64,000 nucleotides of DNA. Origin: an uncultured Alistipes sp. Lineage in GTDB: Bacteria > Bacteroidota > Bacteroidia > Bacteroidales > Rikenellaceae. Positions 12,388-22,350 of the stretch are shown here, in pieces. The number at the start of each line of letters is the position of its first letter. Position 1 is the stretch's first letter. The stretch covers positions 305,480 through 369,479 of the forward strand of contig CANQIF010000001.1 of NCBI GenBank assembly GCA_947623965.1, written 5' to 3'. Made by a program: the position numbers and the translations under genes. Below the pieces are notes generated by a model. That model was not told the origin of the DNA. It worked only from the letters and a program-made list of their open reading frames with translations, and did no database searches.

Positions 12388-14562
12388 TCAGGATTCGACG
12401 GCGGCATAACGGATCGTCAGCGGCCGGTTCGGAGCGACGGGGATGCGGAAGGTGCCATCGGCGAGGCGCTCCGCGGCGACCCCTTCTGCCGCCCCCTCGA
12501 CGGTCGGCACGACCGACGAGGCGACGTAGAGCGATCCCTCGCCCTCGGAGGCCTCGATGCGGATCTCGGCGGGATCCACGCGGAGGCGGATCGCGCCGCG
12601 GGGCGTGGGAACCGTCCCCTCCATCCATTCGAGGCCGCCCAGCACGGGCCGCACCTCGTAGGCGGCGTAGCCCGGCGCGGTAGGGTTCACACCGAGGTAG
12701 TATTTGCCGAGCAGGTAGATCGGCGAGGCGCCCCAGGCGTGGCAGAGGCTCTTGCCGTAGGGGCGGCCGTACATGGCCAGATGCTGCGTCCCCCGCTCCC
12801 CGGGGTTGTACTTCTCCCAGAAGGAGGTGGCCCCCTCGCGGAGCATGCCGCCCCAGTAGGCCTTCATTTCGCGCAGCACCGCGCGCTGCCCGCCGAGGGC
12901 GCAGAGCGCCTCGAGCTCGTAGAAACGCATGTAGGGGGTCGTGATGCCGAGGATCGCATCGTTGAGCAGCACCGAGTGTTTGATCCGCTGCTGCTGTTCG
13001 GGGGTCAGGTAGCCGAAGAACGAGGCGAACATGTTGGCATAGCGCGTCACCGTCCCGGAGCGCACGCCGTTCACGCGGTTGTGGACCAGCGCCTGCCGCT
13101 CCTCGTCCCAGAAGGCGGGCAGCAGCTTGGCGCGCAGCGCCGCGGCCAGACCGTCGAACTTCGCGCGGTCGGCCTCCTCGCCCGCCAGCCCGGCGCAAAG
13201 GGCCGTCGCCTCGAGGCTCCGGCAGAAGAGCACCTGCTCGATCGCCAGCTCGCCCCGCTTGTCGAGGTAGCCGTCGGCCCAGTCGACGAAGACCCAGTCG
13301 CCCTCCATCCCCTCGACCATGCCGTCGGTGTTCGTGCGCCCCAGCACGTAGTCCATCATCGAGCGCATCCGCGGATAGATCTGCCGCACGAAGGCGTCGT
13401 CGCCCGTGTAGCGGTAATAGTCGCAGATGCCGATGAACCAGTAGAAGGTGTAGTCCATGATCGTGTTCGTGTGGCTCGTCACGGGGTCCTTGCCGCGCAG
13501 GAGCCACGTCGTCCGGCGGACGCAGGCGCTGTCGAAGAAGAGGTAGTAGTTCATGAGGTAGCTCTGCACGGCGTCGCCGCTCCAGACCCACCGGTCGCGC
13601 TTGATGCCGTCGATGAAGAACTCGCGCGTGGTGAGGTGCATCGTGTAGGCCCCCACCTCCCAGATGCGGTTGAGCTCCTCGTCGTTCGAACGGAACGAAC
13701 CCCGGTAGGCGACGGGGGCATATTCATACTCCATGGAGACGTCCGCGAGGCCGACGCCCCCCTCGCAGACGACGTAGAGGTAGCGGAAAGCCTTGCTGCC
13801 CCCCAATACGTAACGCCCGGCGCGGGGCTCCGTGCGGTTCGTCGCCCGGTCGAGAACCGCCGTCTCCCCGATGCGGATGCGGTCGAGCGTCTCGCAGTGC
13901 TCCGTGTCGGTCGCCTCCTCGACGCTCTCGCCGTAGTAGACCGCCACCTCACCCGTGCCGGCCAGCCCTTCGAGCACGGCATAGCCGAAGGTCTCGCGGC
14001 CGAAGTCGTAGAGGCGTCCGCCGGCAGCCTCGCGCACGGAGGCGGCCCGCCGCGCCTCGCGCGGCAGGGCGAAGCGCGACGGCGGGGTCTCGGGATCGTC
14101 GAAGCACCACGACCCCGCCTGCAGGTAGAGCGTCGCCGAGGTGTCGCTCGCCTTGCCGCTCTCGTCGATCCACTCCTTGTCCTCGCAGGTGACGCGCCAC
14201 GTGTCGTCCGTGCGGAGCGTCGCGCCGGCGACGTAGAGGGCCGGCGGCGTGGCCTGGTTCCAGATCTTGATGCAGAGCTGGTGATGGCCGGCGGGGAGCG
14301 GGAAGCGGTCGGGCATGCCGAACTGGAGCTTCCCGTCGAGCTTGAGGTTGAAGGTCCCCTCGGCGGCGATGCGGATCTCCTCGTCGGCCGCGAGGTCGAA
14401 CGTCTTCGAGAACTCGACCGTCACATAGTGGCTGTCCGCCTTCCAGAAGGGCGGGAAAAAGGCGCCGCGCTCGGTGCGGCGGTTGTTCATGCGGTTGCCG
14501 AGCCAGATTTCATAGTCGCCCGGATACCAGATCCAGCGGGCCTGTTCAGATTTGGTCGCCAT
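12388..14562 (-). CDS. Cytoplasmic GH78-like alpha-L-rhamnosidase
   Basis: 724 aa starting MATKSEQARWIW, without a signal peptide, unlike all other hydrolases here. An N-terminal beta-sandwich (~40-130) precedes a six-hairpin (alpha/alpha)6 barrel with GH78-type motifs: D318 in IDGIKRDR, D330 in WSGD, and E583 in FWEKYNPG. It should cleave rhamnosyl (or closely related) bonds in the cytoplasm. The start codon lies 17 bases upstream of the transporter stop codon, so the two genes overlap and are probably translationally coupled. This suggests that the MFS protein imports a rhamnose-containing oligosaccharide that this enzyme then opens. Family membership is well supported; substrate is inferred. 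Confidence 0.8.
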   Translation of the reverse strand: MATKSEQARWIWYPGDYEIWLGNRMNNRRTERGAFFPPFWKADSHYVTVEFSKTFDLAADEEIRIAAEGTFNLKLDGKLQFGMPDRFPLPAGHHQLCIKIWNQATPPALYVAGATLRTDDTWRVTCEDKEWIDESGKASDTSATLYLQAGSWCFDDPETPPSRFALPREARRAASVREAAGGRLYDFGRETFGYAVLEGLAGTGEVAVYYGESVEEATDTEHCETLDRIRIGETAVLDRATNRTEPRAGRYVLGGSKAFRYLYVVCEGGVGLADVSMEYEYAPVAYRGSFRSNDEELNRIWEVGAYTMHLTTREFFIDGIKRDRWVWSGDAVQSYLMNYYLFFDSACVRRTTWLLRGKDPVTSHTNTIMDYTFYWFIGICDYYRYTGDDAFVRQIYPRMRSMMDYVLGRTNTDGMVEGMEGDWVFVDWADGYLDKRGELAIEQVLFCRSLEATALCAGLAGEEADRAKFDGLAAALRAKLLPAFWDEERQALVHNRVNGVRSGTVTRYANMFASFFGYLTPEQQQRIKHSVLLNDAILGITTPYMRFYELEALCALGGQRAVLREMKAYWGGMLREGATSFWEKYNPGERGTQHLAMYGRPYGKSLCHAWGASPIYLLGKYYLGVNPTAPGYAAYEVRPVLGGLEWMEGTVPTPRGAIRLRVDPAEIRIEASEGEGSLYVASSVVPTVEGAAEGVAAERLADGTFRIPVAPNRPLTIRYAAVES

Positions 14563-15943
14563 AACGTTCCTTGGTTATCTGTTCCAACGTTTTTCCGCGG
14601 GTCTGCGGGGTCCAGATCGTGCCGATGAGCAGCGAGACGATGAAGAAGCACATCATGATGACGCCCGCCAGCGTGAAGCCCTCGCCCTGCTCGCCGTAGA
14701 TGTGGACGAAGAGGATGCCCCAGAGGGCCGAGAGGCCGCGCACGACGAAGAACATGATACCCTGGGCCGCTGCGCGGTACTTCGCGGGGAAGAGCTCCGA
14801 GGCCCAGAGGGCGTAGAACGACTGCACCGAGATGCCGGCCTGCAGCCCCCACAGCAGCGTGAAGAGGAGCAGACCGCCGATGCTGCCGATGCCGACCGCG
14901 ACGACCAGCACCCAGGCCAGGACACCGCAGCTGACGCCCGCGGCGTAAAGCCAGCGCTGGTTCACCCGGTCGACGGCGAGCGAGAAGCAGAAGGTCGTGA
15001 GGATGATGAGGACCCACTGTCCGGCGGCCAGCAGGTTGGCGTGCTCGTTCGAGAGGCCGCCGGCCGTCTCGTAGATGTGGGGCTGGAAGAAGCCCATCAC
15101 CGAGCAGACGAGGTTCCACGTAAGGTACATGCCGGCCAGGAAGAGCATCGTGCGGACGTTGACCCGGTTCGTGAAGAGCCGGCCGAACGAGGCGAAGGTC
15201 CCCTCCCTCTTCCGCTGCACACCCGGGGTCTCCTGCGCTGCCTGGGCAGCCTGGGCAGCGCGGGCGGCCTCCCACTCGGCCGACTCGTCGAGGCGCCGCT
15301 GCAGCAGCCAGGCGACGAAGGCCACGACGACGAGGGAGCCGAAGACGATGCGGCTGCCGAAGACGTTGAGCGCCGCACCGGTCACGGCGCCGCCCGAGCA
15401 GGCGGTGACGAGCCGTTCGACGCAGCCGAAGAGCAGCCCGCCCGACGAGCTCTCGCCCGTGGGGGGTGCGAGGAGCGTGCCGAGGATGAGGATGATGAGC
15501 GGCCCGATGCCCCAGGCCATCTGCGAGATGCCGATGTTGCGGCCGCGGTTGCCCACCTCGGAGTTCTCCGAAATGTAGGTCCACGAGGCCGGCACGCCGA
15601 CGCCGACCGAGATGCCCGTCACGAGGAAGCCGGCGAGCAGCATCGGGAAGCTCGTCGCGATCATGACGAGCGCCACGCCCAACATATAGATAAGCATGTT
15701 GTAGGTGTAGATCGCCTTGCGGCCGTAGCGGTCGGCCAGGAAACCGCCGATGATGGCGCCGATGGCGGCGCCGAGGCAGTTGGCGCTGATGGCGTTGAGC
15801 CACCCCAGGTCGCCCTCGGTCAGGCCCAGGTACTCTTTCCAGAGCGTCAGGCCGCTGGCGCCGGCCACGATGGCGCCGGCATCGAGGTAGTTGGTCAGAG
15901 AGACCGCAATCGTGGATTTCAGACTGCTTTTTTGTTTGCTCAT
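14546..15943 (-). CDS. MFS sugar transporter (SP family)
   Basis: 465 aa with about 12 hydrophobic helices. It shows the sugar-porter signatures: GGFLADRYGRK between TM2 and TM3, PAKYRAAAQG before TM10, and TRGKTLEQI at the C-terminus in the position of the PETKG motif. A Glu/Ala/Gln-rich central loop (residues ~220-250, AARAAQAAQAAQ) joins the two halves. It is an inner-membrane proton-coupled sugar or small-oligosaccharide importer. It is the first gene of the operon MFS-GH78-GH138 and overlaps GH78 by 17 bp. No SusC/SusD pair is present in the window, so this is the only visible uptake protein of the locus. The upstream spacer is repeat segment D. Confidence 0.88.
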   Translation of the reverse strand: MSKQKSSLKSTIAVSLTNYLDAGAIVAGASGLTLWKEYLGLTEGDLGWLNAISANCLGAAIGAIIGGFLADRYGRKAIYTYNMLIYMLGVALVMIATSFPMLLAGFLVTGISVGVGVPASWTYISENSEVGNRGRNIGISQMAWGIGPLIILILGTLLAPPTGESSSGGLLFGCVERLVTACSGGAVTGAALNVFGSRIVFGSLVVVAFVAWLLQRRLDESAEWEAARAAQAAQAAQETPGVQRKREGTFASFGRLFTNRVNVRTMLFLAGMYLTWNLVCSVMGFFQPHIYETAGGLSNEHANLLAAGQWVLIILTTFCFSLAVDRVNQRWLYAAGVSCGVLAWVLVVAVGIGSIGGLLLFTLLWGLQAGISVQSFYALWASELFPAKYRAAAQGIMFFVVRGLSALWGILFVHIYGEQGEGFTLAGVIMMCFFIVSLLIGTIWTPQTRGKTLEQITKERYGDQI

Positions 15944-15989
15944 GGGTATGTTTTTCGGTTGTTTCTTCTCTTATCCTTTTTCCATTTTT

Positions 15990-16660
15990 CGGACGGCAGC
16001 CCGTTTCGGTCAGGCGGCAGCTCGCGGGCAGCAGCCTGCGGAGGGCGCGCGCGAGCGGACCTGCGGGACGAGAGCTGCGGGCCTTCGCCGCCGGAGGCTG
16101 CGGCCCGCTCGGTCCTGACGGACCGATCCCCGCCCAAGACAAGCCGTTCATTTCGTTCTCCGCCCCCTCCATTCATTCAGCCTCGGGGCGCAACCTGCGA
16201 AGGAACCGCGCGAGCGGACCTGCAGGACGCGAACTGCGGGCCTTCGCCGCCGGAGGCTGCGGCCCGCCAATCGCCGTGCGATTGATTTCCACCCGAGGCA
16301 GCCCCGCAGCCGAGCGGTAACGGCATCGCCGAGAGGCATGCCCGCAGCCGAGCGGACGGGCCTGCGACCATAAGGAGCAGCCCTCCGCCCGGGGGCGGCT
16401 GCGGGCTGCCGATCGCTGCGCGATCGAATTTGCAGGCAAACATTCCCGCCAAAACCGGCGGCGGCCACGGGCTGCTGCGCCCCTGCGGGCGCAAATTCAA
16501 TATTCAAAATTACCAATCGGGGCGCAGCCTGCGGAGGGCGCCTGCGACGGCAGGGAGCAGCGGGCCCTCGCCGGGCGGAGGCTGCGGCCCGCCCGGTCCT
16601 GACGGACCGGAACAACAGCAACGCTGCAGCCCGCCGATCGCTCCGCGACCGACCTCGGCG
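15990..16660 (+). repeat. Modular palindromic repeat segment D
   Basis: Spacer between the MFS and GH127 genes with the same modules and orientation. Perfect variable hairpins: 16109-16126 (TCGGTCC/GGACCGA), 16268-16284 (CAATCGC/GCGATTG), 16410-16426 (CGATCGC/GCGATCG), 16476-16493 (TGCGCCC/GGGCGCA), 16593-16610 (CCGGTCC/GGACCGG). The 16268 copy is a clear double compensatory change relative to the CGATCGC form. A transcript of the MFS operon would have to start inside or near this segment; I see no clear promoter. Confidence 0.85.
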
Positions 16661-16670
16661 CAAGGCTCGC

Positions 16671-18770
16671 CTATCGCGCCAGCGGCATCCAGACCGTCAT
16701 TTCGGCCTTGCCGCGGTTGCCCCAGGCGAAGTAGGGAATAAGGCGGATCTTCACCGTGCCGTCGGCCCGCCCCACCTCGCGGTAAAGGGTGTTCTTCCAC
16801 GACGCGTCGTTCACCAGCCGCGCCGTCCCTTCGAGGACGACCATCTTCGAGCCCTCGATCTCGATCTCCTTCGGCGTCAGCTCGATATCGGCGGGGATCA
16901 GCACGTTGTCGATCTTCGCGCCCCCCTCGATGTCGATGCTTTCGAGGCAGTAGACCAGCGGGCCGCGCTTGACGACCGTCTCGTTGCGGGTCTCCTCGAC
17001 GAGCGGATTCGACTCGAGCAGCTTGACGCGCATCTCCAAGTCGAGCTCCACGCGGTCGCCGCGTTTCCACGCCCGGTCGATGCAGGCGTAGGTGTCGGCC
17101 TCGGCCGCCGTCTCGCAAGGCTCGCCGTTCACCCGGATCGTCGCCCGGTCGCACCAGGCGGGAATGCGCAGGTAGAGTTTCAGCGGCGTTTTCTTCGGCA
17201 TCTCGGCCAGTTCGAGAAGAATTTTGCCGTCATAGGGGTACCCCGTCCGCTGCCGCACGACGAAGGGTTTGCCTCCGAGGGTCGTCGTCAGCTCGCTGTC
17301 GCCGTAGAGGTTGCACCAGAGAGCCCCCTCGCCCGTCGAGTAGGCGTAGTTCTGCGCCTCGCAGATCGTGCGCAGCGTGTTGGGCGGGCAGCAGAAGCAG
17401 CTGATATACTCCTGCCGCTCCTTGGGCCAGCGCAGCGTGTAGGGGAAGTCGTCGCTGATGCGCAGCGGATTGGTGTAGAAGTAGCGCTTGCCGTCGAGGC
17501 TCACGCCGCTCAGCACGCTGTTGTAGAGGGCCGTCTCGACGATCTCGGCGTAGCGGGCGTCGCCCGTCGTCTGCAGCATGCGCCAGTTGAAGAGCATGTT
17601 GCCGATGTTGGCGCAGGTCTCGTTGTGGGCCGTCGAGTTGGGCAGCTGGAAGGCGCGGCCGTAGCTTTGGTGCACCTTCTGGATCGAGTCGGGCTCGTAG
17701 CAGGTGCCGTCGGGCGACGTGCCGTCGTAGAGGGCCCCGCAGGCTCCCGTCACGTACATCTTGCGCGTCACGATGTCCTGCCAGATGCTCTCGAGGTTCT
17801 TCATGAGCTGCTCTTCGCCCGTCTCGGCATAGACGTCGGCCACTCCCGCATAGAGGTAGTTGGCGCGCACGGCGTGGCCCATGGCCCGGTACTGCTCGCG
17901 GAAGGGGATGCGGTCCTGGTTGTCGTCGGTGCCGTTCTCGACCATGCCGCGGATGTCGATCAGGTTCTTCGAAAGTTCGAGGTAGCGCGGATTGCCCGTG
18001 GCGCGGTACATCTCGACCACGCCCATATAGTGCGACGGGCAGATGGCGTTGCGCGCCAGCTCGGCCGAGGCGGTTTCGTAGAAATGGCAGAGGAAGTCGG
18101 TCGCCCGGATCGCCGCGTCGAAGAGGCTCCGCTTGCCCGTGGCGCGGTAGTGGGTGATGCCGGCCATCATGAGGTGGCCGAGGTTGTAGGTCTCGAAATT
18201 GAGGCGGTTGGCGAAGGCCCCCTTCTCCCCCTCGGCCCCCACCTTGGTGCCGATCACCGTCTGGTGGCGGTGGCTGTGGGTATCGACGCCGCGGTTGCGC
18301 TCGTCGATGATCACGGGGGTGTGGATGTAGCCGTCCTCGCGCTGCGCCTTCACCACCTGTTCGATGAATTTGTCCATCAGGGCGTCGAGCGCGGGATCAT
18401 GGTTGACGGCATAGACCGCCGCCACCCCTTCGAGCCACTTGTACATGTCGCCGTCGTGGAACGGAGGCCCCCAGTGTTCGCCCGGGCAGGTGCCGGCCGC
18501 CACCTCGAAGTTGCGGAAGCCGTGCGACACGTCGGGGTCGTTCCAGGTGTTCCACATGCTTTGCAGCGAGGTCTTGCTGTAGACGTCGAAGCGTTCGCCC
18601 CAGAATCCGCCCGTCCAGCGGACAGCCCCGAGGGGGGTGTTGGCCATCTTCGCGTGGCTGCTGCGGCGCATGTCCGTCAGACCGGCCGTCGAGGCCTCCT
18701 GCCCCGCCGCGGCCGTCGCCGCCAGCAGTGCGGCCGAGGCCGTACAAAGTTTTACGATTCGTCCTATCAT
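16671..18770 (-). CDS. GH127 glycosidase, RG-II aceric acid hydrolase type
   Basis: 699 aa with signal peptide (cleavage near ATAAAGQ). It has an (alpha/alpha)6 barrel and C-terminal beta-sandwiches typical of GH127 (DUF1680). The zinc/thiolate active site is complete: E384 and C386 in HNETCANIGN, and C460/C461 in CFCCPPN. These match the Glu-x-Cys...Cys-Cys ligand set of the Bifidobacterium beta-L-arabinofuranosidase HypBA1, with nearly the same spacing. In the RG-II system of B. thetaiotaomicron the GH127 enzyme BT1003 removes L-aceric acid from side chain B; with this context that is the likely role. A beta-L-arabinofuranosidase is the alternative. The gene is divergent from the GH143-GH142 operon and has a good promoter at 18,799. 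Confidence 0.85.
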   Translation of the reverse strand: MIGRIVKLCTASAALLAATAAAGQEASTAGLTDMRRSSHAKMANTPLGAVRWTGGFWGERFDVYSKTSLQSMWNTWNDPDVSHGFRNFEVAAGTCPGEHWGPPFHDGDMYKWLEGVAAVYAVNHDPALDALMDKFIEQVVKAQREDGYIHTPVIIDERNRGVDTHSHRHQTVIGTKVGAEGEKGAFANRLNFETYNLGHLMMAGITHYRATGKRSLFDAAIRATDFLCHFYETASAELARNAICPSHYMGVVEMYRATGNPRYLELSKNLIDIRGMVENGTDDNQDRIPFREQYRAMGHAVRANYLYAGVADVYAETGEEQLMKNLESIWQDIVTRKMYVTGACGALYDGTSPDGTCYEPDSIQKVHQSYGRAFQLPNSTAHNETCANIGNMLFNWRMLQTTGDARYAEIVETALYNSVLSGVSLDGKRYFYTNPLRISDDFPYTLRWPKERQEYISCFCCPPNTLRTICEAQNYAYSTGEGALWCNLYGDSELTTTLGGKPFVVRQRTGYPYDGKILLELAEMPKKTPLKLYLRIPAWCDRATIRVNGEPCETAAEADTYACIDRAWKRGDRVELDLEMRVKLLESNPLVEETRNETVVKRGPLVYCLESIDIEGGAKIDNVLIPADIELTPKEIEIEGSKMVVLEGTARLVNDASWKNTLYREVGRADGTVKIRLIPYFAWGNRGKAEMTVWMPLAR

Positions 18771-18798
18771 CGGTTACGTAGTTTTGAAGTTCTTCTAA

Positions 18799-18806
18799 CA
18801 AATATA
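18799..18806 (-). promoter_or_regulatory. -7 box of the GH127 gene
   Basis: The minus strand reads TATATTTG, a perfect match to the Bacteroidota -7 consensus TAnnTTTG, 29 bases upstream of the GH127 ATG. A T-rich stretch (GTTTTTTG) 12-19 bases further upstream may serve as the -33 element, slightly closer than usual. Confidence 0.5.
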
Positions 18807-18891
18807 CGGGTTATTTTTCAAAAAACGGCCGCGATTGCAAAAAACACAAAAAAAACAGCAGGATCATATAGGTTGTTCTGCATATTATGCG

Positions 18892-18899
18892 TAATTTCG
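18892..18899 (+). promoter_or_regulatory. Possible -7 box of the plus-strand RG-II operon
   Basis: TAATTTCG resembles TAnnTTTG with one mismatch; GTTG lies 16 bases upstream. The 5' leader would be about 100 nt. It is the best candidate in this divergent spacer, but weak. Confidence 0.3.
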
Positions 18900-19002
18900 T
18901 TCGATAGCGAAATTGCCCCGCCATACCCCTCTGCGGAGGAGGGCCGCAGAAGGCCGCGGCGGGCCCCGACCCCGAACCGAAACAACAAACCGAACGAAAG
19001 CC

Positions 19003-22000
19003 ATGACCCACCTTTCACTTCCTGCGGCGCTGCTCTTCGGCGCCCTGACCTTCGCGCTGCCGGCGGCGGCACAGGAGCCTGCGGCGGCCCCCGCCGACCG
19101 CGTCCGCTACACCGGCACGACGCTCGCCGACCCGAACCGCCACGACGGCGGCCTCTCGCCCGTCGTCGGCGTGCACAACATCCAGACGATGCGCGCCAAC
19201 CGCCGCCAGCCCTACGCCACCAACGGCAACGGCTGGACCTACAACCACCAGCCGATGCTGGCCTACTGGCGCGGCAAGTTCTACATGCACTACCTCTGCG
19301 ATCCGGTCGACGAGCACGTCCCGCCCTCGATGACGATGCTCCAGACCTCGGCCGACGGCTACACCTGGAGCGCCCCCGAGGTGCTCTTCCCCGTCTACCG
19401 CATTCCCGACGGCACGACGAAGGACGGCAAGCTCTTCGCCAAGGGGATCGACGCCGTGATGCACCAGCGCGTAGGCTTCTATGTCTCGAAGGCGGGCCGT
19501 CTGCTGGCGATCGGCAACTACGGCATCGCCCTCCACCCGAAGGACGACCCGAACGACGGCAACGGCATCGGCCGCGTCGTGCGCGAGATCCGCGAGGACG
19601 GCTCTTTCGGTCCGATCCACTTCATCTACTACAACCACGCCTTCAACGAGCGGAACACGGCCTATCCCTATTACACGCGTTCGAAGGACAAGGGCTTCCG
19701 CGCCGCCTGCGAGGAGATCCTCGCCAACCCGCTCTACCGCATGCAGTGGGTCGAGGAGGCCGACCGCGAGGACCCGATCCTGCCGCTGAAGAACCCCTAC
19801 AAGGCCTTCTGCAGCTACACGCTCGACGACGGCCGCATCGTCGCCCTCTGGAAGCACGCCCTCACCTCGATCAGCAGCGACGGCGGCGAGAGCTGGGCCC
19901 AGCCCGTCGAGCGCGCCGCCGGCTTCGTGAACAGCAACGCCAAGATCTGGGGGCAGCGCCTCTCCGACGGCTCCTTCGCCACGGTCTACAACCCCGCCGA
20001 ATTCCGCTGGCCGCTGGCCATCTCCCTCTCGAAGGACGGCCTGGAGTACACGACCCTCAACACGGTCTTCGACGAGGTGCCCCCGATGCGCTATGCGGGG
20101 CAGTACAAATCTTTCGGCCCGCAGTACGTGCGCGGCATCCAGGAGGGCAACGGCACCCCGCCGGACGGCGATCTGTGGCTCACCTTCAGCGTCGGCAAAG
20201 AGGACATGTGGGTCTGCCGCGTCCCGGTGCCCGTCCGGACCGAAGCGGCGGGCCACGCCGACGAGGAGTTCGACCGCTTCGCGAAGCTCTCCGACCTCAC
20301 GATGTGGAACCTCTACTCGGGCGAGTGGGCCCCCGTGACGCTCGCCGAGAAGGAGGGCCGCAAGTGGCTGACCCTCGCCGACCGCGACCCCTTCTTCGCC
20401 GCCAAGGCCGAGCGCAAGATCCCCGCGACGAAGCACCTGACGGCCGAGTTCGACCTCCGGGCCGAACAGAACGACCGCGGCCGCCTCGAAATCGAGTTCG
20501 CCGATGCCAAGGGAACCGTCTGCACCCGCATCGACCTCACGGACGGGGGCGAGATGCGCTCGAAGGGGGGCGCCCGCTACGGCCGCGTGCTCCAGTACGA
20601 GCCGGGCAAGGTCTACCGCGTGAAGGTGGAAATTTCGGTGGAGAAGCGCCAGTCCACCGTCTGGATCGACGGCGAGAAGCGCGCCACGCGCATGCTCTTC
20701 GCCCCGGTCGCCGCCGTCGAGCGGGTGATCTTCCGCACCGGCTCGCGCAGCAGCTACCCCACGGTCGACACCTGGGCCGACCAGTACGAGGATGAGCCGC
20801 GCTGCAGCGAGGCCGATCCCGAAGCCGTCTACCGCATCGGCGGGCTGCACACGGCGTCGCTCGACGCCGACGGCTCGGCGGCCGTGCTCCGCTACGCCGA
20901 CTTCGCGCACCACGCCGAGCGCTTCAACGCCATGGAGGACGAGAATGTCGTGCAGGCGATCCCCAACGCGCAGGCCTCGGCCTGGATGGAGCGCTGCATC
21001 CCCCTCTTCGAATGCCCCGACCACGACTTCGAGGAGCTCTTCTACTACCGCTGGTGGACACTGCGCAAGCACATCAAGCAAACGCCCGTGGGCTACGGCA
21101 TGACCGAGTTCCTCGTGCCGCGCTCCTACGCGGACAAATACAACCTCATCTCCAGCGCCGTTGGCCACCACGTCCGCGAGAGCCGCTGGCTGCGCGACGA
21201 CCGCTACCTCGACGGGGCGCTGCACACCTGGTACCGCGGCAACGAGGGCAAGCCGATGGCCAAATTCTCGAAGTTCAGCTCGTGGGTTCCCTCGCAGATC
21301 TGGGAGCGCTACCTCGTGAATCTCGACAAAGAGTTCGTCACGGACCTCTACGCCGACCTGAAGGCCGAATATGCCTACTGGGAGGAGACGCACCGGCTGC
21401 CGAACGGCCTCTACTGGCAGGAGGACGTGAAGGACGCCATGGAGGAGTCGATCAGCGGCGGCCGCAAGAAGCAGTACGCCCGCCCCTCGATCAACAGCTA
21501 CATGTACGGCAACGCGCTGGCCATCGCCCGCATCGCCCGCCTCACGGGCAACGGGGCCGAGGCGGCGCTCTACGAACGGAAGGCCGCCGAGCTCAAGGAG
21601 CTGATCGAAAAGAAGCTCTGGAACGCCGACCACAGCTTCTTCGAGACGCTGCGCGGCGAGGAGACGGCGGCCGTGCGCGAGGCGATCGGCTTCATTCCGT
21701 GGTACTTCGACCTGCCCGACGCCCGCTACGACGCGGCTTGGCTCCAGGTGGAGGATCCGGCGGGTTTCTCGGCCCCCTGCGGCCTGACGACGGCCGAGCG
21801 GCGCCACCCCGAGTTCCGGACGCACGGCGTGGGCAAGTGCGAGTGGGACGGGGCGATCTGGCCCTTCGCCACCTCGCAGACCCTCACGGGGTTAGCCAAC
21901 TACCTCAACCGCTCGGAGGCCCCCGTCGTGGGCGACACGACCTTCTTCCGCCAGATGAAACGCTACGTCGAGTCGCAGCACCACCGCGGCCGGCCCTATA

Positions 22001-22344
22001 TCGGCGAGTACCTCGACGAGGTGACGGGCTACTGGCTCAAGGGCGACCAGGAACGGTCGCGCTACTACAACCACTCGACCTTCAATGACCTGATCATCAC
22101 GGGAATCGCCGGTCTGCGCCCGCGCGCCGACCGCACGCTGGAGGTCCGCCCGCTCGTGCCGGCCGGCAGCTGGGACTGGTTCTGCTTAGACAACATCCGC
22201 TACCACGGCCACGACATCACGATCCTCTGGGACCGCTGCGGCGACCGCTACCACCGCGGCAAGGGGCTGCGCGTGCTGGTCGACGGCCGCGAGGCGGGGC
22301 ACCGCGAGACGCTCGGCCGGCTCGTCTGCGAAAACGTATTGTAA
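19003..22344 (+). CDS. GH143-GH142 fusion (DHA hydrolase / beta-L-arabinofuranosidase)
   Basis: 1113 aa from the ATG before THLSLPAALLFGAL, which begins a good signal peptide; an in-frame ATG upstream gives no signal sequence. The N-terminal half is a sialidase-like propeller with Asp-box-type turns (SADGYTW, SSDGGESW). A beta-sandwich linker (~450-610) follows, and the C-terminal half is an (alpha/alpha)6 barrel (~690-1090) with GLYWQEDVKD and CEWDGAIWPFATSQT. This is the architecture of BT1020, in which GH142 removes L-Araf from RG-II side chain D and GH143 then removes the exposed Dha. One polypeptide thus carries both steps for one disaccharide branch. It is the first gene of the plus-strand operon; GH78 follows after 6 bp. 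Confidence 0.85.
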   Translation: MTHLSLPAALLFGALTFALPAAAQEPAAAPADRVRYTGTTLADPNRHDGGLSPVVGVHNIQTMRANRRQPYATNGNGWTYNHQPMLAYWRGKFYMHYLCDPVDEHVPPSMTMLQTSADGYTWSAPEVLFPVYRIPDGTTKDGKLFAKGIDAVMHQRVGFYVSKAGRLLAIGNYGIALHPKDDPNDGNGIGRVVREIREDGSFGPIHFIYYNHAFNERNTAYPYYTRSKDKGFRAACEEILANPLYRMQWVEEADREDPILPLKNPYKAFCSYTLDDGRIVALWKHALTSISSDGGESWAQPVERAAGFVNSNAKIWGQRLSDGSFATVYNPAEFRWPLAISLSKDGLEYTTLNTVFDEVPPMRYAGQYKSFGPQYVRGIQEGNGTPPDGDLWLTFSVGKEDMWVCRVPVPVRTEAAGHADEEFDRFAKLSDLTMWNLYSGEWAPVTLAEKEGRKWLTLADRDPFFAAKAERKIPATKHLTAEFDLRAEQNDRGRLEIEFADAKGTVCTRIDLTDGGEMRSKGGARYGRVLQYEPGKVYRVKVEISVEKRQSTVWIDGEKRATRMLFAPVAAVERVIFRTGSRSSYPTVDTWADQYEDEPRCSEADPEAVYRIGGLHTASLDADGSAAVLRYADFAHHAERFNAMEDENVVQAIPNAQASAWMERCIPLFECPDHDFEELFYYRWWTLRKHIKQTPVGYGMTEFLVPRSYADKYNLISSAVGHHVRESRWLRDDRYLDGALHTWYRGNEGKPMAKFSKFSSWVPSQIWERYLVNLDKEFVTDLYADLKAEYAYWEETHRLPNGLYWQEDVKDAMEESISGGRKKQYARPSINSYMYGNALAIARIARLTGNGAEAALYERKAAELKELIEKKLWNADHSFFETLRGEETAAVREAIGFIPWYFDLPDARYDAAWLQVEDPAGFSAPCGLTTAERRHPEFRTHGVGKCEWDGAIWPFATSQTLTGLANYLNRSEAPVVGDTTFFRQMKRYVESQHHRGRPYIGEYLDEVTGYWLKGDQERSRYYNHSTFNDLIITGIAGLRPRADRTLEVRPLVPAGSWDWFCLDNIRYHGHDITILWDRCGDRYHRGKGLRVLVDGREAGHRETLGRLVCENVL

Positions 22345-22350
22345 CGGACG

